Assembly (NCBI GenBank): GCA_028274465.1
Contig: CM051455.1
Location: 96,232,365-96,296,364 of the forward strand
Length of the DNA: 64,000 nucleotides
Source of the DNA: Plantago ovata
Lineage: Eukaryota; Streptophyta; Magnoliopsida; Lamiales; Plantaginaceae
Direction of reading: 5' to 3'
Shown here: piece by piece, positions 45,166 to 57,060 of the stretch
Position numbering within the stretch: position 1 is the first letter of the stretch
Layout of the letters: the number at the start of each line of letters is the position of its first letter
Notes under the pieces: model-generated
Seen by the model: only the letters and a program-made list of their open reading frames with translations
What the model was told of the DNA's origin: nothing
Databases searched by the model: none
Made by a program: the position numbers and the translations under genes

Positions 45166-46259
45166 TGTTAGGAAACTTGTAATTTTGATGAGCAATTAAC
45201 CATGCTAAATTAAGGAAAGTCCAGTAACTAGTACTCTTAAGGTCCACAGGAATTTAGAATTTTAAGGACATTGTAAAAGAGGAACGTTTGCTGAAGACTT
45301 AGATTAGGTGTTAGTTAAGTTGGTTTTTACCGCGTATGATGTATTTTATTTTATGAAAAGAAAGTAACTTATTGATGCTTTAGCTTATGATGTATCTTAT
45401 TTTCTGAGAAGAAAATAACCTATTGAAGCATTTGCTGACGATGTACTTTGTTTTTACAAACAAACTATTGAAGCATTTAGAAACCGCTCAGAATCTTGAA
45501 GATTATTAAAGATCTGAAGACTTGAAGAATTTGAAGATCTGAAGACTTGAAGATTGCTGAAAACTGGTATCTACAAATGCACGTGTTGCTCAGAAAGTGG
45601 AAACTTCAGCAACAACATTGCATAAGTGAAAATCTGAAAGACAGAGTAGGTTGTGCTTGCTGAAACTCAGACTGGCCACTTGCTGATGGAACAGCAAGTG
45701 ATATTCAGGGGGAACTTAATCGAGCACAGTTTTGCTGATTAAAAGTACCAAGTTTGGTGGAGAAAAAGGTTACGTTCTCTAGATTAGGTTGGAGACAAAG
45801 CAAGTGTGCTTTGGTTTCTGTTGAATCGCTCTAGATAGGAGATTGTAAGGAACCTCAATCATATCTTAGTGGATTCAGTCCTAGAAAGGACAAAGTGGAT
45901 TAGTTGAGAGATTATGCCACTCTCAGATACCACTATAAAAGTGTTTGTGTGATTTACTTACTGTATTTAGTTTTCAGCAAATCATATCTGTTTGTACACA
46001 GTCACTCACATCACTTGCTGAAACCTTTACTTACTGAAAGAGCACTTATTGTATCAAAGACTTCCGCTCTCTGATTTTAAATATCAGCAAACCAAGCTAC
46101 TGAAAAGTAATTTACGCTTGCTGAGAAAGTTAAGTACCAGCAAACTCATTACTGAAAAGTAATGAGTACTTGCTGAGAAAGTTTTAAACGACGAAAGTTT
46201 GAAAAGACTATTCACCCCCCCCCCCTCTAGTCTTTTCTTGTTGTTTAAAGGGACCAACA
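45166..46259 (+). repeat. Sirevirus 3' LTR (copy 2) with internal deletion
   Basis: 1,094 bp against 1,641 bp for the 5' LTR. The missing block corresponds to about 21646-22213 and includes the TATA box; the joint is at about 45690-45702 (GGAACAGCAAGTGATATTC). Ends ACCAACA, followed by TSD ATAAA at 46260-46264. Confidence 0.9.
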
Positions 46260-46264
46260 ATAAA

Positions 46265-46376
46265 TATAAATAGAAAAACTGTAAGATACAATGTTACCGA
46301 AGGTTGTCAATCTCCGAAGAATCGCGATCTTACAAGCTCCAAAACGCTAAGAAATAGTATCTCCTAAGCTAAGAAC
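46265..46376 (-). repeat. Continuation of the gypsy 5' LTR after the Sirevirus insertion, U3 side missing
   Basis: Continues 20595-21130. It stops at CTAAGCTAAGAAC and is joined directly to another LTR of the same family at 46377. Confidence 0.75.
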
Positions 46377-47497
46377 GAAAACCGTAGTGTAGCAGTAGAA
46401 TAACCTCGAGTGTCGATCTCTAAGGACTATAACTAGATTTATCTAATCTAACTTAAGAATATAAAACAACAGACGACTTAGCAGATGTTTTTCTTAACAG
46501 ATAATGGAGATTTGTGATAGTATGGTCATTCAAAGCATAGCAGGTTAATAATCATGCATAAATTCCTCGGTCTTGCATGGAGATCTTTGATCAATGAATT
46601 GCCCAATTGTGTTCCGTAATTATTCAACACTACGAAGATATAGATTTAGATAGATCAAAGAAATAAAGCAATAACTCAGAGTATAATGCGCGATATAGCC
46701 ATTAGCATAATTATTAACCCTTCGCTAAGAAATCACATACTATCACCAACGAGAAGTTTAGCTACTCATAGATGTCATGCAATCAACAGAAATCATACCA
46801 CGAATGAATGAAAACATGATGCAAGATATATAAATATAAATAGATAAACTGTAAGATACAATGTTACCGAAGGTTTTCAATCTCTGAAGAATCGCGATCT
46901 TACAAGCTCCAAACGCTAAGAAAAAGTATCTCCTAAGCTAAGAACCCCCAGAACAGGCTCTGGAGAATTCCTACCTAAAACTACTGAGAAAGGTGAGAGA
47001 AAAGGTCTGGAAAAGTATGAAAAACGGAGAAAACTGAGCAACTACATATAGGCATTCGAATTGTGTGGGGCAAAGGGCCCCACACACCGGGCGATTCTCC
47101 TGGTGTGGGGCGATTCGCACCACGTCCCGGGCGACTCACCCGGGAGTGTTTTTCGGCCAGATACGCGTTTTCGACGCGTTTTTGGGTTTCTTCCCTTTTC
47201 GGACTCGGTTTTTGCCTTCTAGTGACCTTTTAGCCTTCAGACTCGACCCCTAGACTTCAAATCCTATCCGGAATCTTTCAGATACTCCAATTAGGCTTCT
47301 AGAACACCAATTCCTTGTCTACTTCAATATAATTGCCCGGAAAATCTCGTTTTTCACCAAAACCTGTAAAAATACAAACTAAAGGGAAACGTGACACTAT
47401 TCTAATAAAATGCACTAAAATATAGCTAAATTAACATAGAGGATAGCTAAAATAGGTGAAAAAGACTCAAATGAAAGTGTAAAATACACATTCATCA
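46377..47497 (-). repeat. Gypsy LTR, minus orientation, lacking about 70 bp of its U5 end
   Basis: Starts at GAAAACCGTAGTG and runs to the U3 terminus CATTCATCA at 47497. It contains GC-rich palindromes near 47065-47145. Next to it, at 47498, is the polypurine-tract side of an internal region, so this is a 3' LTR read on the minus strand. Confidence 0.8.
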
Positions 47498-47855
47498 AAC
47501 TCCCCAAACCGAATCTTTGCTTGTCCTCAAGCAACTAAGCTAGACTCTAATGCAAAAAACAATGCAACACAAAAAATGGAGTCTCATGCCAAATGATATG
47601 AACTAATCTATCGAATCTATCAAAAAACATATGAACAAAAACCATACACACCATAACATGAATAGAGGTTGAAGAATGCCTCGATTGACTCATACACACT
47701 CACATATGCACTTATGTCAAGAAAAGATAGTCTCTCGTAACATTCTCTACCTGGACCTAGTCACTGACGACGTAATGAAACATGTTAGAATACGAATGGT
47801 TGTCCCGTGCCTATGAAACTGATGACTTACTGCTGTTCACCAAGTTAAGACTTTT
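47498..47855 (-). other. 3' internal fragment of a gypsy element, minus orientation
   Basis: Reverse complement of about 16487-16844 of the short gypsy element, including its polypurine tract (AACTCCCCAAACCG at the LTR border). No ORF. It ends at about 47855 in a joint with microhomology (ACTTTTCC) to an LTR in the opposite orientation. Confidence 0.75.
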
Positions 47856-48569
47856 CCAGACCTTTTCTCTCACCTTTCTCAGTAGTTTTAGGTAGGAATT
47901 CTCCAGAGCCTGTTTTGGTGGTTCTTAGCTTAGGAGATATTTTTTCTTAGCGTTTTGGAGCTTGTAAGATCGCGACTCTTTGGAGATTGACAACCTTCGG
48001 TAACATTGTATCTTACAGTTTTTCTATTTATATTTATATATCTTTCATCATGTTTTCATTGATTCGTGGTATGATTTCTGTTGATTGCATGAAAACTATG
48101 AGTAGCTAAACTTCTCGTTGGTGATAGTATGTGATTTCTTAGCGAAGGGTTAATAATTATGCTAATGGCTATATCGCGCATTATACTCTGAGTTATTGCT
48201 TTACTTCTTTGATCTATCTAAAACCTCTATCTTTGTAGTGCTGAATAATTACGGAACACAATTGGACAATTCATTGATCAAAGATCTCCATGCAAGACCG
48301 AGAAATTTATGCATGATTATTAACCTGCTATGCTTTGAATGACCATACTATCACCAATCTCCATTATCTGTTAAGAAAAACCTTTGCTAAGTCATCTGCT
48401 GTTTTTATATTCTTGAGTTAGATTAGATAAAGCTAGTTATAGTCCTTAGAGATCGACACTCGAGGTTATTCTACTGCCACACTACGGTTTTCGTTGTAGT
48501 TGTGAATTGCCTTTGGCTAAATACAAATTTATTTGATAAATTGGAACCCGACAAATCCCACGTTCATCA
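47856..48569 (+). repeat. Gypsy LTR fragment, plus orientation
   Basis: Starts inside R at TCCAGACC and runs to CGTTCATCA at 48569. It forms an inverted repeat with the minus-strand LTR at 46377-47030. Not followed by a PBS; Sirevirus LTR sequence starts at 48570. Confidence 0.8.
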
Positions 48570-49973
48570 GGAACGTTTCCTGAAGACTTAGTGTAGGTAC
48601 TAGTTAGGTGCTTTAGTTTGCTGATGATGTACTTTGTTTTTACAAATGAACTATTGAAGCACTAGAACCGCTTAGAAACTTGAAGATTTGAAGACTGAAG
48701 ATTTAGAAGAATTCTGAGAAACGTATCTACATAGGCACATGTTGCTCAAAAAGTGAGATTTTCAGCAACAACTCGCATAAGTGAAAATCTATATGTCAGA
48801 GTAGGTTGTGCTTGCTGAAACTGAGACTGACCACTTACTAAAAAACATATGTCACCTCCTTGCCGAAGAAGTACTTTCATTTTGGCTCCAACGTTCACAT
48901 TTGAATTCGATTCAAATGAACATTAAATGCAAAGTAGGCACGCGAAGAACATGAAGACTAGAAGACAAATGAAGGACGCTGCTGAAAGTACAAAAGCACG
49001 ATAATGACATCTTAAGGTGCAAAGCCTTAGAATTTGAAATTCAAACGGCTCCCTTGATTCACTATAAATAGAGGTCACCCGGCAAAGAGTTGAAGTGTGT
49101 CAACAACGTGATCAAACTCTCACTTGTGCTTCAGCACTCAATCGTCTATACTCTTTATTGCCCATTGATTTGTTCCAAGACTTAAGCTTGAAACAAAAGC
49201 TACTTGTGAAGAAGTAGAACATTCACGGCTACGAAATTAGTTAAGTGTTCTTTCTTTTGATCAAGAACAAGTCTTGACACCAGAAACAACTTAACTTGCT
49301 TACTGAAAAGTATTACAAGTTGTGTTTCTTTAGATAACTTGTTATAGCTGAAAAAGTTATACTCAAGTCATGTCATCCCAAACCTCTCTAACTGATAAAC
49401 ACCATTTTTCAGGCGTGAAATTCAGGGGGAATTAATCAAGCATTGTGTTGCTGATTATAAGTCCCAAGTTTGGTGGAGAACAAGGTTACAGTTCTCTAGT
49501 TAGGTTGGAAACGAAGCAAGTGTGCTTTGGTTTCTAAAGAATCATTAGTGATAGGATTTGTAAGGAACCTCAATATTATCTTAGTGGATTGAGTCCTAGA
49601 AAGGACAAAGTGAATTAGTTGAGAGATTACGCCACTCTCAGATACCACTATAAAAGTGTTTGTGTGATTTACCTTACCGCATTTAGTTTTCAGCAAGCTA
49701 CACTTATTGTACACTGTCACTCTACTCACTTGCTGAAACTAGCACTATCTGAAAAGCACTTATTGTATAAAGTTTTCCGGACTCTGTTTTTAAGTACCAG
49801 TAAACTCGTTACTGAAAAGTAACAAGTACTTGCTGAGAAAGTTAAGTATCAGCAAACTCATTACTGAAAAGTAATAAGCACTTGCTGAGAAAGTTTTTAA
49901 ACGACGAAAGTTTGAAAAGACTATTCACCCCCCCCCCCCTCTAGTCTTTTCTTGTTGTTTAAAGGGACCAACA
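48570..49973 (+). repeat. Sirevirus LTR fragment lacking its 5' start
   Basis: Begins GGAACGTTTCC, matching the LTR from about 100 bp inside, and ends with the poly-C hairpin and ACCAACA at 49973. It is more diverged than the LTRs of copies 1 and 2, so it is older. TATAAATAG at about 49064. Confidence 0.85.
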
Positions 49974-49977
49974 ATCT

Positions 49978-52384
49978 TGTTCTTATATGCTCCAGACAAG
50001 GAATAGTGAGAGAGGACTCAAGACAACTAAAGATTGAACAACGAAGAACAAATCTAAAATATTATGGAGAGCTTGAGAATTCGGCTATGGCTATGGAGGA
50101 GGTACGTTTTTATTTTTCTAAGTATTTTGTAGAGAGAATAAGACTTCAGAAATTTAGAGTAGCTAGCAACTGAAAAACAAAGTCTATTGCTCTCTATTTA
50201 TACTTGAGGAAATCGACTATAGGGACGCCAAGAGATGATCGATTTCAGCTGATTTTCCTTGGGGTTCAAGTTTTGATTTTATTTGACTCTATCTGGAAAA
50301 GGATATATAAAAGAATATGTTTTTCTGATCCAGTTAGGAAATTGCTATCTCAATTAGAAAACAACTAAGAGTTTGTTTCTAATTAATTCAATTCCATAAA
50401 ATCTGAAAAACATTATTTTAAAAATAATTTTCGTGTAGCACTATTCACCTAAAAGTAAAAACTGCATAACAACCCAAAAACTTATGTGAAGCTGCGTAAA
50501 ACAGGTACAGTGATTTATATAATAAACCATTCACTATTTTACTAAGGTCCCTTCACAAAAGTTGTTCCAAATAATATATTGAACAATATTATGAAGGAAA
50601 ATACATCGTAATGGAAAACTTTCCATATTCGCAAACTGGTCCCTTAACTTTCTTGATATGTTTCAACCCAACCCATTTGATTCACGAACTGAACAAAACA
50701 TCTACACAATACATATGAAACATATATAAGTTCATAATTATTATCCCCAATACATATGAAACATATATAAGTCACCAAAATTGCAATTACCAAAAAACTA
50801 CAATTTGGTCCCTACACTTTAATTATTCCCGGAAATGTTTCCAAACGCTTCACAAAATTACATACAAATATCCTAATGAGTATGTGAACTAATCAAACAT
50901 AGTTCAAAGTTTCATAAGTGTAATTTAGTAAATTACACTTTTACCCATGTACTTCAATTGGCTTATAGAAACATATCCGATGTATCAAGCAATTGCATAC
51001 ATGACTCAATTGTCATATGTGAACTAATCGAACATAGTTCAGAGTACCAAAATGTAGTTATGGTAAATTATGTTTTTTCCCTTGTACTTCAATTGCCTTA
51101 TAGGAGCATATCCAATGCCTCAAGCAATTGCATACATAATTAGAAGTTATTATGTGAGCTACCCAAGTGCAACTCAAAGTACTATTTGTTCATTCGCACA
51201 AAATACAGGTCAAGTTCATCTTTGTACGCACATATAAAAGTAAACATATATATGTCGTTGTCGTCTTATGCTATTCGTGTCAGTCTGTAGAGCCGCAAGA
51301 ACAGGACATTGGACCTACTCTCAAAGGGCTACCCACTAAGTCCACCACAATACGTTCAGGACCTAGAACACTGTGATCCTCTTAGTAGACATGATTAGTT
51401 CCACTATGTAATCATGTCTGAACTCCCCGTAGAGAATAGTACTAATTCACACGATTCATTCGCATGGTCCATCGATATAATCATTACTCCGTGACGTGAC
51501 CTAGCTTGTATAACCAGTACAGATCCTTCAAAGATGACTCGTAGATCGAATATAGGCAGAGGTCGTTAACCTTGTTTCGTCTACATCTTATCCAAGACTA
51601 CCACTGAGTTCAGACAGAGAAATCCAACTTCCACAAAAGGTTGAGCTCAGGACTTAACAACCGTATGCCGAACCAGCTTAACAAGGGAGTCGATCTTATG
51701 TCCTCCAATTACGGAGTGAGTGAATCCAGTATGTCACAAACGTTCCCGTCTATGCATAATTAGGTAACCCAAGAAAACAGGACAGGAGACACGCGGTGGT
51801 GAACACACCCTGTAGAATCAAAGTTACCGTAACCGTACGTATTAGTTCGTTCATGTGATAACCAGTTACGATCTGTCACTTCATGATCATCGGTGACGAT
51901 ACTAACTTGAACTAACTCAACTAACAAAACTTAACTACAATTGTAGTGAGTTTTTTGCTTCTCGTCGTGTCCAGGTCCCATATGATTCCCCGAACCAAAT
52001 GAAGTGCTTCCTATTGATCCCCCTTGATAAGTCAACCTGGATAAGCCAACCCCTCATAGGTGATAGCCATCACCGAGGTATAGAATCCCAACAAAGCAAA
52101 TTTAGATCCTCATGTCCCAATCCTAAAGACATGATCGTTGCTGACCAATTTTACATACAACTACCATGTAAAGTCTTATCCCACTGTATACAATCACACA
52201 TGTATACCAGACTTATGGTTACCAAGATGTATGTCCGGATTTACAGATAACTGTTTAAGTACTTGTAACACTGAAGAATATAGACAAGGCAAGCAAGGAA
52301 TTCGTATTAATTCAGATAACCAAAACGGTTTTATTACAACGCACTAAGGCGAACTATTGTTCGAAGGGCACAACTCTACCAACA
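49978..52384 (-). repeat. 3' LTR of the minus-strand copia element
   Basis: On the minus strand it starts TGTTGGTAGAG at 52384, right after the polypurine tract. TATAAATA on the minus strand at 50202-50195. The far end is uncertain; ...AAGAACA at about 49978 is the best candidate, giving about 2.4 kb. No ORF supported inside. Confidence 0.65.
50195..50202 (-). promoter_or_regulatory. TATA box of the minus-strand copia LTR
   Basis: TATAAATA followed by GAGAGCAATAG on the minus strand. Confidence 0.5.
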
Positions 52385-52398
52385 ATCTCCCACTTGCA

Positions 52399-55300
52399 CT
52401 AGAGCAAATAGAGCATAGGTTTTAACCCCATAGCCTTCACGTGTTTCTCAAACTTGAGCACAGGTAAAGCTTTTGTCAAGGGATCTGCCACATTGTCTTC
52501 CGAAGCAATCTTGTCGATTTTGACCTTCTGTTCTGCTACGAATTTCCTAACCACATGATACTTAGGGTCTATGTGCCTTGTCTTCTTGGAGCACTTTGGC
52601 TGCTTAGCATTAGCTATAGCTGCCGTGCTGTTTGAGTAAAACACCATCGACTTTAACCCATCTGAAACCATTTACAGACTAGCCAAAAAGTTCCCGAGCA
52701 TAGCTGCATCTTTCGACGCATTGGATATAGCCACATACTCGGCTTCCATAGTGGAATCAACAACACAATCAGTTTGTTTTTCGCTGTTCCAAGCTTTCGC
52801 TCCTACACCAAGATAAAATATAGCCCCAGATATGGAAGAACCATAATCTTTGTTTGATTGAAACTCAGCATCTGCGTATGTGATAGGAATCTGATCCTGT
52901 CCGCAGTAGACCAATATGTACTCCCTCATTCTCTGAAGATACTTGAGGATCGCTTTGACGGCTGTCCATTGTGTATCCCATGGATTTGCTTGGTATCGCG
53001 CGGCAACTCTGACTGCGTGACAGATATCAAGTCTCGTACACTCCATTGTATACATGAGATCCTTAATAGCTTGCACGTATGGTACGTTCCTCACCCTTTC
53101 AATCTCATCGTCCGTCTTGGGACATTGATCCTTTGAAAGGGTGACTCCAGTCCTAGAGGGCATAGTCCCTCCCTTCGAGTCTAGCATCGAGTACCCAGAC
53201 AAAATCTTGTCTATATACGATGCTTGCGATAAGGCTATAAGCCTATTCTTTCGATCACGGTATAACCGTATTCCAAGAATGTACGCTGCTTCCCCCAAAT
53301 CTTTCATTTGGAACTGCGTACTTAACCAAGCTTGGAATTCAGATAACATATCTACCATATTTCCCATAAGAAGAATGTCATCTACGTAGAGCATAAGAAA
53401 CACTACATTGTTTCCTTTGATCAACTTGTAAACACAAGGATCTTCTTCATTCTGAAGGAAGCCATAACTTTCAACTCTCTCGTCAAAAGTAATGTTCCAG
53501 ATCAAGAGGGTTGCTTCAACCCATAGATGGATTTGATCAGTTTGCAAACTCTATTTTCCAGACCTTTAATAACGAAACCTTGGGGTTGATCCATGTAAAT
53601 TGTCTCCTCAAGACTTCCATTAAGGAATGCCGTCTTGACATCCATTTCCCATATATCGTAAATCATAATATGCGGCAATGGAAAGTAAGATACGGATGGA
53701 CTCCAGCGTTCCCGCTGGAGAGAAGGTTTCATCGTAATCGATACCTTCCTTTTGGGTGTAACCTTTAGCCACCAATCTGGCTTTGTAGGTTTCAACCTTT
53801 CCATCCTTTCCAATCCTACGCTTGTAGACCCACTTATTCCCTATGGTCTTGAATCCATCAAGGAGGTCTACAAGTTCCCAGACCTTATTTACATACATTG
53901 AAGAAATCTCTTGTTCCATCGCTTCCATCCACTTATCCTTTTCCGAATCAGCAAGAGCTTCATCATAGGATAATGGATCATCCTTGTCACCATCGGCCAC
54001 CACCACATGGGCGCCTCCTACGAAGGGAACGTATTGTTCCGTTCCATCCCACTTCGTCTAGGTTCTCCTTGAGTTTTCCTGCGCGATCTAGGAGGCATGG
54101 TTACGATCCTGGGACCCACACTTCAATCATTAATCCCACTATCAAGGGGTTCCTCTTGGGTATCCGACAACCCAGGAACAATGGATGATTCTGATTGAAT
54201 GTTCGTGTCTCTACTAGGTACAATTTCGCTATCTCGTGGAATGTCCTGATCTACATTAGACTGTAATAACTTGAGCATTGCCTTGCTCTTGGGTATATAC
54301 TCCTTCATATACTCCCACTCAAGAAATGTAGCATTATTCGAAACTATTACTTTATTCTCTTCGCGAGAGTAGAAGAGTCCACCCTTGGTTCCTTACGGAT
54401 AACCAACGAACACACGTACTTCTATTTTCGATTCCAACTTATTCATCTTAGACTTAAGCACATGTGCAGGATATCCCCATATCCTCAAATGTTGCAAGCT
54501 AGGCTTACGATTGTACCACAATTCGTAAGGCGTCTTAGATGTAGCCTTAGTAAGAACTTGATTAAGCAAGTATGTTGCAGTGTCCATAGCATAGCCCCAG
54601 AAGATGATGGGAAGGGATGAATAACTTAGCATAGATCTCATCATCTCTAGCAATGTTCGATTTCTTCTTTCCGCAACACCATTTTGTTGCGGTGTACCAG
54701 GTGCAGTGCATTGGGATATAATCCCTTCGTATTCTAAGTAAGCCTCAAACTCATCGCTTAAGTACTCACCCCCTCGATCGCTTCAAAGGCACTTGATACT
54801 CTTACCTAACTGCTTTTTAGCGTCAGCTAAAAAACTCTTGAACCTTTCAAAGGTGCCAGATTTTCTATCTATAAGGTAAGTAAAACCATACCTCAAATAG
54901 TCATCAATAAAGGTGACAAAGTGTTCGAAACCTCCATAGGCTTGGGTTGTAAATGGTCCACATACATCAGTATGTAAGAGCTCTAGGAGATCTTCGGCTC
55001 TCGCACCTACAGTGCTAAACGGTCTCTTGTGCATTTTTCCTACAAGACAGGATTCACAAGTTGGCATCGATCCCATTGTTAACTCACTTAGTGGACCATC
55101 CTTTACCAATATGTTAATTCTATCAAGATTAACATGACCGAGTCTAAGATGCCAAAGGTATGTTTTATTTGAAGAAATTGAATTGTTTGTGTTATTCGTT
55201 TTCACAGTTCAGTAGTGTTGGAGTACTAGTTCTTATTATCCATAAACCATGTTCTTGTATACCACGATAAATAACATTACCATTCAAAGAAATAGTAACT

Positions 55301-55509
55301 TTCATTCCATCAAAATTAATAGAATAACCATCGGATACAAGTTTGGATAAAGAAATCAAATTACGAGCAAAATCCTTAATAAAATAAACATTTTCCAATG
55401 TAAAACTTTTATTATTTTCTAAATAAATCCTAGCTACTCCAACTGCTGAAGCTTGTACTTGTGAACCGTTCCCAACTCTCATAGCCTTCGATGAACACCT
55501 AACCTTCAA
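52399..55509 (-). pseudogene. pol: Copia Pol: integrase, RT, RNase H, broken
   Basis: Protease C-terminal strand (VGNGSQVQASAVG), then integrase zinc finger WHLRLGHVN and CESCLVGK (about 55160-55040). Core Asp in HTDVCGPF (about 54975), SDRGGEY (about 54775) and Glu in NGVAERRN (about 54680). RT with [21 protein letters not shown] (about 53780), AFLNGSLEE, and YVDD near 53390. RNase H YADAEFQSNKDYGSS and TMEAEYVAISNASK. Ends TAA near 52399. Damage: TGA near 54782, TAA near 54391, several frameshifts between 54123 and 53500 and a TAA near 52672. Between gag and this frame (55510-55613) the DSG protease site is absent. Confidence 0.88.
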
Positions 55510-55613
55510 GCCTTAGATACTCGAACAGTATTTGTTCAAAGAAAAGAGGAAAAACATTTGTTAGTTGCGTCTAAACAAAGACACACAACTAATAAAATCA
55601 ACCCAAAGGAAAG

Positions 55614-55934
55614 TCAAATACCTCGTTTGGCTTTATTCCTTTTTGAATTTTTGCACTCTTTCTTATGATGTCCTGGTTCCCAGCAATTGAAACACTTATC
55701 AACATTGCTTACACCATTCTTGAAGTGTGTATCATCACGCTTACAGCTATCACAATAACCCTTTAATGTGACATCCCAACTTTGAACTTCCTTGAAGAAA
55801 TCATCACCCAGATCAAAGCTCTCAAGTCCTTCGACAGGAAGAGCTTCATCCACAGATTTGATCTTCAGTCGGCTTTCAAGAAAAGCAAGGTTTCTTTTCG
55901 CACTCAATTTATCTTGGAGAAAAGACTTCACTTA
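55614..55934 (-). pseudogene. gag: Copia Gag, C-terminal part with zinc knuckle
   Basis: Contains a CCHC knuckle CFNCWEPGHHKKEC (about 55690-55645) and a CDSCKRDDTH motif before it. It follows the solo LTR; the N-terminal part is at 56811-57049. Confidence 0.8.
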
Positions 55935-56810
55935 TGTTGGTCCCTTTAAACAACAAGAAAAGACTAGAGGGGGGGGGGGGGGCTGAATAGTCTTTTCAAA
56001 CTTTCGTCGTTTAAAAACTTTCTCAGCAAGAACTTATTACTTTTCAGTAATGAGTTTGCTGATACTTAACTTTCTCAGCAAGCGCAAGTTACTTTTCAGT
56101 AACGAGTTTTGCTGATACTTAAAATCAGAGAGCGGAAGTCTTTGATACAATAAGTGCTTTGTCAGTAAGTAAAGGTTTCAGCAAGTGAACAGAGTGACTG
56201 TGTACAGAAAGATATGCTTTGCTGAAAACTAAATGCAGTAAGTAAATCACACAAACACTTTTATAGTGGTATCTAAGAGTGGCGTAATCTCTCAACTAAT
56301 CCACTTTGTCCTTACTAGGACTGAATCCACTAAGACAAGTTTGAGGTTCCTTACAACACCTATCTAGAGCGATTCAAACAGAAACCAAAGAACACTTGCT
56401 TCGTTTCCAACCTAACTNNNNNNNNNNNNNNNNNNNNNNNNNNNNNNNNNNNNNNNNNNNNNNNNNNNNNNNNNNNNNNNNNNNNNNNNNNNNNNNNNNN
56501 NNNNNNNNNNNNNNNNNCTTCGAATTCTTCAAGTTTCTGAACGGTTCTAAATGCTTCAATAGTTTGTTTGTGTAAACAAAGTACTTCATCAGCAAATGCT
56601 TCAATAGGTTGTTTTTCTTTTCAGAAAACAAGATACATCATAAGCGGTAAAACTAACCTATCTAGCACCTATTCTAAGTCTTCAGCAAACGTTCCTGTTT
56701 TACAATGTCCTTAAAATTCTAAATTCCTATGGACCTTAAGAGTACTAGTTACTGGACTTTCCTTAATTTAGCATGGTTAATTGCTCATCAAAATTACAAG
56801 TTTCCTAACA
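55935..56810 (-). repeat. Solo Sirevirus LTR in the copia gag
   Basis: Both LTR ends are present (TGTTGGTCCC at 55935 and CCTAACA at 56810) with a 100-N gap inside. Flanks ACTTA and ACTTC agree in four of five bases, so a 5-bp target duplication with one later mutation is likely. No internal Sirevirus sequence remains, as after LTR-LTR recombination. G run of 14 at 55969-55982. Confidence 0.82.
56418..56517. other. Assembly gap, 100 N
   Basis: Lies inside the solo LTR. By comparison with 21131-22771, several hundred bases are hidden. Confidence 0.95.
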
Positions 56811-57049
56811 ACTTCCATTGTGATAGTCTCCTCCATCAATGTTCGTGCTAGTTGGTCACATTTTGCCCAAGCCACCCTTTCAGTGTTTTCCTCCTCACTC
56901 TCATCGAATGTAGGCACCCTCACATCAAGGATTTTGTGAAGTCCAACTGTTGCAAGTACTAGGCGATAGTTGTATTTCCATTTAACGAAATTGTGATTTG
57001 TGAGTGTGTGCTCACGCATGATGTCAACAACATGCTCTTTCAGGAACAA
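56811..57049 (-). pseudogene. gag: Copia Gag, N-terminal part
   Basis: Shows LTNHNFVKWKYNYRLVLATV and ILDVRVP, the typical start of a copia Gag domain (W-K-x-N-x-R-x-V-L). Interrupted by the solo LTR after ITMEV. Confidence 0.75.
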
Positions 57050-57060
57050 AAATCGACATT

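Larger units (their letters stand above)
21131..46259 (+). mobile_element. Sirevirus-type Ty1/copia retrotransposon, copy 2, with nested Tat-like element
   Basis: 5' LTR 21131-22771, PBS 22774-22785, gag 22884 onward, insertion 24380-34046, rest of gag, pol, spacer with hairpins, ORF2 39279-44900, polypurine tract and 3' LTR 45166-46259. TSD ATAAA at 21126-21130 and 46260-46264. Without the nested insertion it is about 15.5 kb, long even for a Sirevirus because of ORF2. Several nonsense codons and frameshifts disable all ORFs. Confidence 0.93.
49974..57060 (-). mobile_element. Decayed minus-strand Ty1/copia element (not Sirevirus)
   Basis: Read on the minus strand: gag (57049-56811 and 55934-55614), integrase, RT, RNase H (55509-52399), polypurine tract (AAGTGGGAGAT at 52395-52385) and 3' LTR (52384 down to about 49978). 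A solo Sirevirus LTR splits gag. The 5' LTR and PBS were not found above 57060. The lineage is not assigned. The protease active-site region is missing. Confidence 0.82.

Noticed and set aside
50958-51376. Short ORFs inside the minus-strand copia LTR
   Set aside because: They lie within LTR sequence and have no recognisable motif.
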